From NCBI GenBank assembly GCA_963746805.1, contig CAVVCQ010000007.1:62001-126000 (forward strand): 64,000 nt of DNA, written 5' to 3'. How positions within the stretch are numbered: position 1 is the first letter of the stretch; each line of letters opens with the position of its first letter. Below are positions 41,513 to 48,600 of this stretch, piece after piece. The stretch comes from DATHTC01 sp963746805. GTDB taxonomy: Bacteria; Actinomycetota; Thermoleophilia; Gaiellales; Gaiellaceae. The position numbers and the translations under genes were made by a program. The notes below the pieces were generated by a model. It worked only from the letters and a program-made list of their open reading frames with translations. It was not told the DNA's origin and ran no database searches.

Positions 41513-42109
41513 GTGTTCGTCACCTTCGAGGGAATCGACGGGTCGGGGAAGTCGACCCAGGCCGAGCTGCTCGGCGAGGCGCTCCGTGCGGAGGGGCGCG
41601 ACGTCGTCCTCACGCGCGAGCCCGGCGGGACGGCGCTCGGCGAGCGCGTGCGCGAGCTGGTGCTCGACGGGCCGGAGATCTCGCCGTGGGCCGAGGCCGC
41701 GCTCTTCGCGGCGGCCCGTGCGGAGCTCGTGGCGGAGGTCATCCGGCCGGGACTCGAGCGCGGCGCGGACGTCGTCTGCGACCGCTACGTCGACTCGTCA
41801 CTCGCCTACCAGGGCATCGCCCGCGGGCTCGGGCTCGACCGGGTGCTCGAGTTGAACCTCGCCGTCGTCGGCGGCCTGCTTCCCGACGCCACCTTCCTCC
41901 TGCTCGTCGATCCCGCCGACGCGCTGCGGCGGAGCGGCGCCGACCCGGACCGGATCGAGCGCGAGGGGCTCGGCTTCCTCGGCCGGGTCGACCAGGCGTA
42001 CCGCGAGCTGGCCGAGGCCTTCCCGCAGCGCATCTCCGCCGTCGACGGGTCGCGCCCCGCCGACGAGATCGCGACCCTCATCCGTGGACAGCTTCGAGCG
42101 GCTGCCTGA
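41513..42109 (+). CDS. tmk: Thymidylate kinase Tmk
   Basis: Makes dTDP from dTMP with ATP, needed for DNA synthesis. The 198-residue protein has the P-loop FEGIDGSGKSTQ, LTREPGGTALGERVRELVL, CDRYVDSSLAYQGIARGLG and the lid region DRIEREGLGFLGRV. All family motifs are present and the length is normal. GTG 41513 starts it. It overlaps holB by 26 bases, the common tmk-holB arrangement of bacteria. It is divergent from the epimerase gene (21 bases apart). Confidence 0.93.
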   Translation: MFVTFEGIDGSGKSTQAELLGEALRAEGRDVVLTREPGGTALGERVRELVLDGPEISPWAEAALFAAARAELVAEVIRPGLERGADVVCDRYVDSSLAYQGIARGLGLDRVLELNLAVVGGLLPDATFLLLVDPADALRRSGADPDRIEREGLGFLGRVDQAYRELAEAFPQRISAVDGSRPADEIATLIRGQLRAAA

Positions 42110-43154
42110 GCAGGAGGAGGCCAAGCGCCTCCTCCGCGCGGCGCTCGCGGAGCGGCCGGCGCACGCGTACCTGCTCCACGGGCCGCCGGGGGTCGGGAAG
42201 CGGGCGGCGGCGCTGGCGTTCGCCGGGGAGTTGCTCGGCGACGCGGCGCGGGTCGAGCGGCGCACGCATCCCGACCTGTACGTGCTGGAGCCGCTCGGCG
42301 ACCAGATCCGGATCGACGAGATCCGCGAGCTGCGGCGCGACCTGCACATGCGGCCGTTCGAGGCCTCGCACCGGGTGTACCTCGTCCTCGGCGCCGACCG
42401 GATGAACGAGGACGCCGCCGACGCGCTGCTCAAGGACCTCGAGGAGCCGCCGCCGTACGTGGTCGTCCTCCTCGTCGCGGACGACCTCGGGCCGCTGCCG
42501 GAGACGATCCGCTCCCGCTGCCAGCCCGTCGCGTTCCACCGGCTGTCGGAGCGGGCGATCCGCGAGGCGCTCGCGGCCCGCGCGCCGGGGCTGCCCGAGG
42601 CGGAGCAGACGGCGCTCGCCCGGGTGGCGGCGGGGCGGCTCGACCGGCTCGCGCGGCTGCTCGACGCGAAGGCGGCGGAGCGTCGCCAGGTGCTGCTCGA
42701 GGTGGCGCGGGACGTCTATCGCGACCCGGCGTTCGAGCCTGCCCGGGCGGCCGCGGCGCTGCTCGAGGGCGTCCGCGAGCACGCGGCCGAGGCCAAGGCC
42801 GCCGAGGAGGTCAAGCTCGACGGGCTCGACCTGCCCACGCGCGAGGCCGAGCAGCGGGCGCGCCGCGCCGCCTTCGGAGCGGAGCGCGAGGAGCTGCTCG
42901 CGACCCTCGAGGAGCTCGCGGCCTGGTACCGGGACCTGGTGGTCGCGGGCGCAGGCGCGCGCGAGGCGGTCGTCCACGTCGACCGGCTCGCGGAGATCGA
43001 CGAGGACGGGACGCGGGAGCGGCTCCTCGGCGCCGAGCGGGCCGCGGAGCACGTGCGGGCGCTCTGGCGTCAGGTCGAGGAGTTCAACCTGAGCCCGCAG
43101 CTCGCCCTCGAGGCGCTGTTCGTCCGGCTGCGACGCGAGCTCGCGACCGGCTGA
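42084..43154 (+). CDS. holB: DNA polymerase III delta' subunit HolB-like
   Basis: Clamp-loader AAA+ subunit. The 356-residue protein has LPEQEEAKRLLRAALAERPAHAYLLHGPPGVGKRAAALAFA (P-loop), IDEIRELRRDLHMRPFEASHRVYLVLGADRMNEDAADALLKDLEEPP and PETIRSRCQPVAFH (SRC motif). The typical zinc-binding four-Cys loop is absent between P-loop and IDEIREL, which is common in delta' variants of actinobacteria. GTG 42084 is used. Genes tmk and holB are probably co-transcribed. A repeated sequence follows the stop. Confidence 0.87.
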   Translation: MDSFERLPEQEEAKRLLRAALAERPAHAYLLHGPPGVGKRAAALAFAGELLGDAARVERRTHPDLYVLEPLGDQIRIDEIRELRRDLHMRPFEASHRVYLVLGADRMNEDAADALLKDLEEPPPYVVVLLVADDLGPLPETIRSRCQPVAFHRLSERAIREALAARAPGLPEAEQTALARVAAGRLDRLARLLDAKAAERRQVLLEVARDVYRDPAFEPARAAAALLEGVREHAAEAKAAEEVKLDGLDLPTREAEQRARRAAFGAEREELLATLEELAAWYRDLVVAGAGAREAVVHVDRLAEIDEDGTRERLLGAERAAEHVRALWRQVEEFNLSPQLALEALFVRLRRELATG

Positions 43155-43162
43155 ATCCGGGG

Positions 43163-43224
43163 CTGACCCCTGTCATGTCGATCCGGCCGCGTCGGGTCTG
43201 ACCCCTGTCATGTCCGATCCGGCC
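43163..43224. repeat. Tandem direct repeat CTGACCCCTGTCATGTC(C)GATCCGGCC
   Basis: Two copies, 43163-43188 and 43198-43224, differing by one extra C in the second. They follow the holB stop. The two are separated by 9 bases (start-to-start 35). Origin is unknown; no larger array. Confidence 0.8.
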
Positions 43225-43284
43225 ACGGCCGGTGTCAGACACGAAGGGATAGGTCCCGGATCAAAACCCACCAGGTCTCGGAGC

Positions 43285-43560
43285 AATCGGACGGGCGGGA
43301 TCGCCGCGTGCCCCGTCCAGGGGCACAGCGCATCCCGCCCGTCACGACACGCCCGTGCCGATGAGAACCGGGTTGCTGGCCGGAGCGCCCGCACCGAAGG
43401 TGCGCGCGCGCAGGCCACACGATCAGGCCCGGTCACTGCAACGAGAGACGGCCCCTCGGCCGGAGGGCGGTTCATCCGCCCGGGAGGCCACACCGAGGCC
43501 ACTCGAAGCCCTCAGGCAGAAGGAGGGGGCCTGTGGGGGAACCATGGGTTCCCCCACACG
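43285..43560 (+). ncRNA. Structured intergenic region, candidate ncRNA or long leader
   Basis: Between holB and the ECF sigma gene lie 503 bases with no convincing gene but many inverted repeats. CGGGCGGGAT/ATCCCGCCCG (43292-43301 with 43332-43341) encloses GTGCCCC/GGGGCAC (43308-43314 with 43320-43326). Further on are GCACC-GAA-GGTGC, GGGCGG-TTCAT-CCGCCC and a perfect 12-bp hairpin at 43532-43558. Spaced, independently closed stems in order look more like an RNA fold than chance, but the base composition is extreme. It does not match RNase P, tmRNA or SRP signatures I know. Confidence 0.35.
43532..43558. terminator. Perfect 12-bp hairpin TGTGGGGGAACC-ATG-GGTTCCCCCACA
   Basis: A fully paired 12-bp stem with a 3-base loop. 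It could terminate the structured RNA or control the ECF gene that starts at 43658. No T-run follows. Confidence 0.5.
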
Positions 43561-43657
43561 AATTACACTCGTTCGAGGGATACGGATCCGTCGAATCTCG
43601 CCGAGGATCGGACGGGACGCACTCGTGCGTTTCGCCGCCAACGCAGGGAGGAGGGAC

Positions 43658-44976
43658 TTGGCCGCAGTCCCGGACGTCGGTCGCGCCACCCGAGTCGAAT
43701 CGCAGGTCGCCCCGGAGGCGACGGCGACGCAGGACCTGTACGAGCGCTACTCCGGACAGCTGCTCGGCTACTGCTTCAACAAGCTCGGCAGCCGTGAGGA
43801 GGCCGAGGACGCCGTCCAGCAGACGTTCCTGAACGCGTTCCGGGGCCTGAAGCGCGGGATCGTCCCGGAGGCCGAGTCGGCGTGGCTGTTCAAGATCGCC
43901 GAGAACGTCTGCCTCACCCGGCGGCGCTCCTCGTTCCGGCGCGGCCGGGTCGAGACGCCCGGCGACATCCAGGCGCTGCAGGAGTACGTCGCCGCGCCGC
44001 AGCAGATGGGCACCGACGAGCTGATCCAGTTGCAGAAGGCACTCGTCGGGATGCCCGCGACGCAGCGCAAGGCGATCCTCCTCCGTGAGTGGCAAGGGCT
44101 CTCCTACCGCGAGATCGCCGATGAGATGGGGCTCACCCAGCCGGCGGTCGAGACGCTGATCTTCCGCGCGCGGCGGTCGCTGGCCGAGGGGCTCGAGCGC
44201 CCGGAGGAGCGGACGACGCTGCTTGCGCGGCTCCGCCACGGCCTCGACCTGGCCTCGCTCGCCGGAGCCTTCAAGGCGCTGCTCGCCGGCAGCGCGGCCG
44301 CGAAGGCGGTCGCGACGACCGCGGCGGCCGTGACCGTCGCCGGCGCCGTCGTCGCCGCAGCGCCCGAACCGCGTGGGCACGAGGCCCCGCGGGCCTCGCT
44401 CCAGCCCGGGGCGAAGGCCGCCGCGACGAGCGAGCGACGCGCGCACGCGCCGCCGTCGTCCCGACCCGTGCCGAATCGGGCCGCGCCGACGCGACGCCTC
44501 GCGTCGCGGCCCCGGCCCGCACGAGCCGCCCGGCGGCGTCGTCCGACGCCACGGCCTCGCAGCCACAGCCTGCGGCGGGGACGGCGCACGAGGATGAGAC
44601 GCCGTCCGCGCCCGCGACTCCGCCGGCCGCAGAACCGTCGGCAGCGGCACCGACGCACGCGTCCGCTTCTGCGCAGCAGCGCTCCGCGAGCGGCGACGCC
44701 CCGAGCGGCAAGGCTCGCGCCCTCGGGAAGGACATGGGCAAGGCGCCCGCCGACAAGCCGACTCCCGCCAGCGCGCCCAAGGCCGCGCCGGAGACGGCCA
44801 AGGCGAACGGCCCCGAGGCCAAGCCCGACGCCGCGGCGCCCGAACCCGGCCCGCCGGCGACCTCCGAGCTCCCGCCCTCCGCCCAGGCCGGCGGCGCGGA
44901 GCAGGCCGAGGCGAAGCTCGAGAAGCCGGAGAAGCTCGAGAACGAGTCGCAGGGGCTCGCGAAGGGCAAGGCCTAG
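43658..44976 (+). pseudogene. ECF sigma factor with a long membrane-linked C-terminal extension, frameshifted
   Basis: Region 2 (LYERYSGQLLGYCFNKLGSREEAEDAVQQTFLNAF) and region 4 (MPATQRKAILLREWQGLSYREIADEMGLTQPAVETLIFRARRSL) are intact. After these comes a membrane-type segment (AAAKAVATTAAAVTVAGAVVAAAP) and an Ala/Pro/Lys-rich tail ending EKPEKLENESQGLAKGKA. The tail changes frame between about 44430 and 44470. TTG 43658 with AGGGAGGAGGG just before is the most likely start; GTG 43625 is an alternative. The sigma domain itself is unbroken, so function may be retained even if the shift is real. The extension may act like a fused anti-sigma or membrane tether. Confidence 0.68.
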
Positions 44977-45355
44977 CCGAGCCTGCGCCGCCCGCGCCGG
45001 TTCGTCCCGCTCAGGCGAGGGCGGCCCGAGACGCGCTCCGCCAGGTCCTCTCCGATCGTCACCGCGGCGTCGTCGACGGTGCCTCGATCTCGTCGCGTAC
45101 AGACGCTGAGTGCGCCGTAGGAACTTCCTGAGCGCGCATGACCCTATGACGGATCGGCATGAACCGGCGCCCGTCGTGCTCGTCTCACTCCATACAACCG
45201 ACCACCACGCAGCGTCTCCCCGCCGGGCAGGGCGCGGCGCCGTCGACCTTGGGCGGCCGCCGGCCCGCGGCGTTCCCCTCACAGCGAAGCCTCTCGTCTG
45301 CGGCGCAACCGCGGCGTCGCGCCCTGCCCGAGGAGACCACGCGAAAGGAGTGACG
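44977..45355. other. Intergenic stretch with no convincing gene
   Basis: About 380 bases between the ECF gene and the ABC binding protein gene. Short open frames occur on both strands but none has an SD with a family-like sequence. The SBP SD AAAGGAG lies at its end. I see nothing else. Confidence 0.5.
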
Positions 45356-46987
45356 ATGCGGAGAGCGATCCTCGTGACGCTCGCGGCGGGTGCGCTGACC
45401 GCGCTCCTCGCCGCACAGGCGACGGCCGCCCAGGCCCCGCGCAAGGGCGGCACGCTGAAAGCCATGTTCGCGACGGACGTCGACTTCATCGACCCGTCGC
45501 TCGCGTACTACGCGCACTCGTGGGAGATCATGGGCGCGACCGGCGCCAACCTCCTCCGCTTCGTGGACGCCGAGGGCTCGGCCGGCTCCCGGATCGTCCC
45601 CGAGGTGGCGGCCGCGTTCCCGCGCGTGTCCGCGAACGGCCGCACCTACACGTTCACGCTCCGGCGCGGCTTCCGCTTCTCGAACGGCAAGGCGGTGACG
45701 GCGCAGAACTTCGCGTACGCGATCGACCGCGCCCTCAACACGCAGCAGCAGTCGCCGGCCGGCCCGTTCATGGCCGACATCGTCGGCGCCCAGGCCGTGC
45801 TCGACGGGAAGGCCCGGCACGCGTCCGGCGTCGTCGTCACGAACGGCGGCTACGGGCTCCGGATCACGCTCTCGCGGGGGGCGCCGGACATCCTCACCCG
45901 CCTCGCGATGCCGTTCTTCCAGGCGATCGACACCGCGGTGGGGATCCAGCCGCAGGGCGCGAAGGCGCCGCTGCACTCCGCGGGGCCGTACTACGTGTCC
46001 GCGTGGACGCCGAACACGCGCCTCATCCTGAAGCGCAATCCGTACTACAAGCGGAACAAGTTCGCGACGCGCGCGGCGAACATCGACTCGTTCGAGTTCG
46101 ACGCCAACATCGCGCTGCCGGCGCAGGTGCTCCGCATCCGCGCGGGCCAGTCCGACTACGGCGCCGAGGGCGTCGACCCGGCCGCGCACGCCGACCTCGC
46201 ACGGCAGTTCGGCGTCAACCGTCGGCAGTACCAGGTCCGGCAGATCCCGGTCACGTACTTCATCTCGATGAACACGACCCGGGGCCTCTTCCGCGACCCG
46301 AACGTCCGCAAGGCCGTGAACCTCGCGATCGACCGCCAGGCGATCCTCGTCCAGCGCGGCTACCTGGCCGGCAAGCGCGCCGACCAGATCCTCCCGCCGG
46401 GGATCCCCGGCTTCCGCGACTTCCAGGCGTGGCCGCTCCGCTTCACCGAGGCCAACCTGAACCGCGCGAAGCAGCTGATGCGGGGCCGCACGACCGACGC
46501 GCTCATGCTCGCCGGCAACCGCGGCGCCAGCCTGACGATCCCGCAGATCGTCAAGTTCAACCTCGCGAAGATCGGGATCAACATGGACACGCGGCACCTG
46601 GCGACGGGGCCGCTGTCCGCCACCGCGGGCCGCCGCGGCGAGCCGTTCGAGTTCTACCTCGGCGGCTGGCAGGCGGACTATCCGGATCCCAACAACTTCC
46701 TGGACGTGCTCCTCAACGGGAACAACATCCACGAGGCGAACAACAACAACCGGGCGTACTTCAACGTCCCGGCGGTCAACCGCAGGCTCGAGGCTGCCTC
46801 GCAGCTCTCGGGCGCCAAGCGGTACGACGCGTACGCGAAGCTCGACCGCGACATCACGACGCAGCACGCGCCGTGGGCCTCGCTCTCGTACGCGAACAAC
46901 CGCGACTTCCTCTCGGCCCGGGTCGGGTGCTACTCGTACCACCCGACGTACTCGTTCAACCTCGTGACTGCCTGTCTGACTCGGTAG
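45356..46987 (+). CDS. Solute-binding protein of a peptide/opine-type ABC transporter (SBP family 5)
   Basis: A 543-residue exported protein: signal peptide (ILVTLAAGALTALLAAQATAAQA) without a lipobox Cys. RKGGTLKAMFATDVDFIDPSLAYY, GRTYTFTLRRGFRFSNGKAVTAQNFAYAIDRALN, SAGPYYVSAWTPNTRLILKRNPYYK and LFRDPNVRKAVNLAIDR are the classical family 5 blocks. It would deliver an oligopeptide, nickel-like or other solute to the permease encoded after the hairpin. ATG 45356 has AAAGGAG 7 bases before. A strong hairpin separates it from the permease. Confidence 0.9.
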   Translation: MRRAILVTLAAGALTALLAAQATAAQAPRKGGTLKAMFATDVDFIDPSLAYYAHSWEIMGATGANLLRFVDAEGSAGSRIVPEVAAAFPRVSANGRTYTFTLRRGFRFSNGKAVTAQNFAYAIDRALNTQQQSPAGPFMADIVGAQAVLDGKARHASGVVVTNGGYGLRITLSRGAPDILTRLAMPFFQAIDTAVGIQPQGAKAPLHSAGPYYVSAWTPNTRLILKRNPYYKRNKFATRAANIDSFEFDANIALPAQVLRIRAGQSDYGAEGVDPAAHADLARQFGVNRRQYQVRQIPVTYFISMNTTRGLFRDPNVRKAVNLAIDRQAILVQRGYLAGKRADQILPPGIPGFRDFQAWPLRFTEANLNRAKQLMRGRTTDALMLAGNRGASLTIPQIVKFNLAKIGINMDTRHLATGPLSATAGRRGEPFEFYLGGWQADYPDPNNFLDVLLNGNNIHEANNNNRAYFNVPAVNRRLEAASQLSGAKRYDAYAKLDRDITTQHAPWASLSYANNRDFLSARVGCYSYHPTYSFNLVTACLTR

Positions 46988-47000
46988 TTACGTGACGGGT

Positions 47001-47034
47001 GGGGGCGGCGGCCCGCGCGAGTGTCGCCGCCCCC
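47001..47034 (+). terminator. GC-rich hairpin between SBP and permease genes
   Basis: GGGGGCGGCG and CGCCGCCCCC, 10 bp perfect, loop of 14 bases. Likely a partial terminator that sets more SBP than permease, a usual ABC operon arrangement. Confidence 0.65.
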
Positions 47035-47049
47035 GCAAACCTTGCGACT

Positions 47050-47095
47050 GCCCCGTCGTCTAACCGGTAGAGTCCTGCGGCCCTCGCGGCGGAGA
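47050..47095 (+). other. tRNA-Glu-like 5' fragment, uncertain
   Basis: GCCCCGTCGTCTAACCGGTA followed by AGTCCTGCGGCCCTCGCGGCGG resembles the acceptor, D-arm and anticodon-arm start of a tRNA-Glu(CTC). The T-arm and 3' half are missing and the ATG of the permease follows at 47101. The similarity is imperfect in the D-arm. It may be chance or an old integration scar. Confidence 0.2.
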
Positions 47096-47100
47096 ACCCC

Positions 47101-48075
47101 ATGTTCAGATACCTGATCAGACGCCTTCTGTGGGCGGCCGTCCTCTTCATCGCCGTGACGCTCGTCACGTTCGTCATCTTCTTCATCACGCCGTCCGACC
47201 CGGCCAAGCTCGTCGCCGGCCGCGGCGCGACCGAGTCGGACATCGAGCGCGCCCGCAAGTTCATCGGCCTGGACGACCCGGTGCCGATCCAGTACCTGAA
47301 CTACCTGAAGCGCCTCGTCATCGACCAGAGCCTCGGCTTCTCGTTCGCGACGCGGCAGGACGTCAACGACATCGTCTTCGCCGCGGCGCCGGTCACCGCA
47401 TCTCTCGTCTTCGGCGGCGCGATCCTCTGGATGATCGTCTCGCTGCCCGTCGGCGTCTTCTCGGCGCTGAGACCCCGGTCCCTCTTCGACCGCGTCGCCA
47501 TGACCTTCGTGCTCATCGGCGTCTCGGCGCATCCGGTGTGGATCGGCCTGATCTTCGCCTACTTCTTCGGCTATCGCTGGGGTGACGTCACGCACTTGCC
47601 CATCACGGGCTACGCGGAGTTCTTCAGTCCCGCGACCGCGGAAGGCGGTCCTCTCGAGTGGTTCCGCCACATGATCCTGCCGTGGTGCACGTTCGCCCTG
47701 CTGTTCTCGGCGCTGTACGTGCGCATGATCCGGGCGAACGTGATGGAGACCATGAACGAGGACTACGTGCGGACCGCGCGCGCGAAGGGCGCGCCGGAGT
47801 CGACCGTCCTCCGCTCGCACATCCTCCGCAACGCGATGCTGCCGGTCGTGACGATCCTCGGCATGGACATCGGGCTCGCGCTCGGCGGCGCGATCTTCAC
47901 CGAGAGCGTCTACTCGCTGCCCGGGCTCGGCGCGATGGCCGTCCGCTCGATCGAGAACCTCGACCTGCCCGTGACGATGGGCATCGTCGTCTTCGCCACG
48001 ATGGCGGTGATCGTCTTCAACCTCGTGGTCGATCTGCTGTATGCGGTGATCGACCCGAGAATCCGCCTGGACTAG
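47101..48075 (+). CDS. Peptide-type ABC transporter permease (DppB-like)
   Basis: A 324-residue inner-membrane permease with about six helices. It starts MFRYLIRRLLWAAVLFIAVTLVTFVIFFITPSDP, and has the ATPase-contact motif ARAKGAPESTVLRSHILRNAMLP and VYSLPGLGAMAVRSIENLDLPVTMGIVVFATMAVI. It is the DppB partner of the SBP encoded upstream. No DppC permease or DppD/F ATPases follow; the next genes on this strand are unrelated. The operon looks truncated, or the missing parts are elsewhere. Confidence 0.9.
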   Translation: MFRYLIRRLLWAAVLFIAVTLVTFVIFFITPSDPAKLVAGRGATESDIERARKFIGLDDPVPIQYLNYLKRLVIDQSLGFSFATRQDVNDIVFAAAPVTASLVFGGAILWMIVSLPVGVFSALRPRSLFDRVAMTFVLIGVSAHPVWIGLIFAYFFGYRWGDVTHLPITGYAEFFSPATAEGGPLEWFRHMILPWCTFALLFSALYVRMIRANVMETMNEDYVRTARAKGAPESTVLRSHILRNAMLPVVTILGMDIGLALGGAIFTESVYSLPGLGAMAVRSIENLDLPVTMGIVVFATMAVIVFNLVVDLLYAVIDPRIRLD

Positions 48076-48102
48076 CCCGGACTCCGGCTCAGAGCAGCCA
48101 GA

Positions 48103-48303
48103 TCAGGCGGCGGGGCGGGGTCCCTCGCGCTTGGGCGACGTGCCGCGCGGAGATCGGGCGCGGACGTGCGCGGCGAAGAGGCGGGTGCGAACCTCCGCCT
48201 CGTCTGCGTCGAAGCGGAGGAGGTATCCGCGCGCCTGGAGTCGCTGGACGATCAGCTCGTCGACACCCAGACGCGCGGCGATTGTGCGCGGATCGGTCGT
48301 CAT
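48103..48303 (-). CDS. Small HTH-like protein
   Basis: A 66-residue basic protein starting MTTDPRTIAARLGVDELIVQRLQARGYLLRFDADEAEVRTRLFAAHVRAR, which looks like a short helix-turn-helix or DNA-binding fold, with a basic tail (SPRGTSPKREGPRP). Its ATG overlaps the TGA of the gene just upstream (ATGA). Unknown function. The DNA of this pair has somewhat more A/T at third positions than its neighbours. Confidence 0.5.
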   Translation of the reverse strand: MTTDPRTIAARLGVDELIVQRLQARGYLLRFDADEAEVRTRLFAAHVRARSPRGTSPKREGPRPAA

Positions 48304-48485
48304 CAGTGGCGGTAGGCCGGTCGGTTGCGCACGCCGTGGCGTACGACGATCGCGACCCTCCACGCGATCTTGCGAATCCCGTCACGCTGGGGATCGCGTG
48401 GGAGTTGCCGCGCCCGCCGGTATTCCTCCGCCAGGTGCGCCGTCCGTTCGTGGGCGAGCGCGATGCGTGCGTGATGGTCGATCAT
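48303..48485 (-). CDS. Small basic protein
   Basis: A 60-residue protein (MIDHHARIALAHERTAHLAEEYRRARQLPRD, then a basic helix WRVAIVVRHGVRNRPAYRH). A very good SD (GAGAGGAGGT) precedes ATG 48485, which supports expression. It is translationally coupled to the next small gene by an ATGA overlap. No known domain. Confidence 0.5.
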   Translation of the reverse strand: MIDHHARIALAHERTAHLAEEYRRARQLPRDPQRDGIRKIAWRVAIVVRHGVRNRPAYRH

Positions 48486-48600
48486 CGGGACCTCCTCTCG
48501 GTGCCGAAACCCTCCCGCCTCGCGGTCATGCGCCACTCATGGCGCGGTCATCTGGTCAGCCCGATCGCGCTGCACTCGTGATCGGTGTTACAACCGATGC

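Noticed and set aside
43285..43560. RNase P RNA, tmRNA or SRP RNA
   Set aside because: None of the invariant segments of these RNAs could be found on either strand.
45185..46942. Long minus-strand frame across the ABC binding protein
   Set aside because: Antisense shadow of a well-recognised gene.
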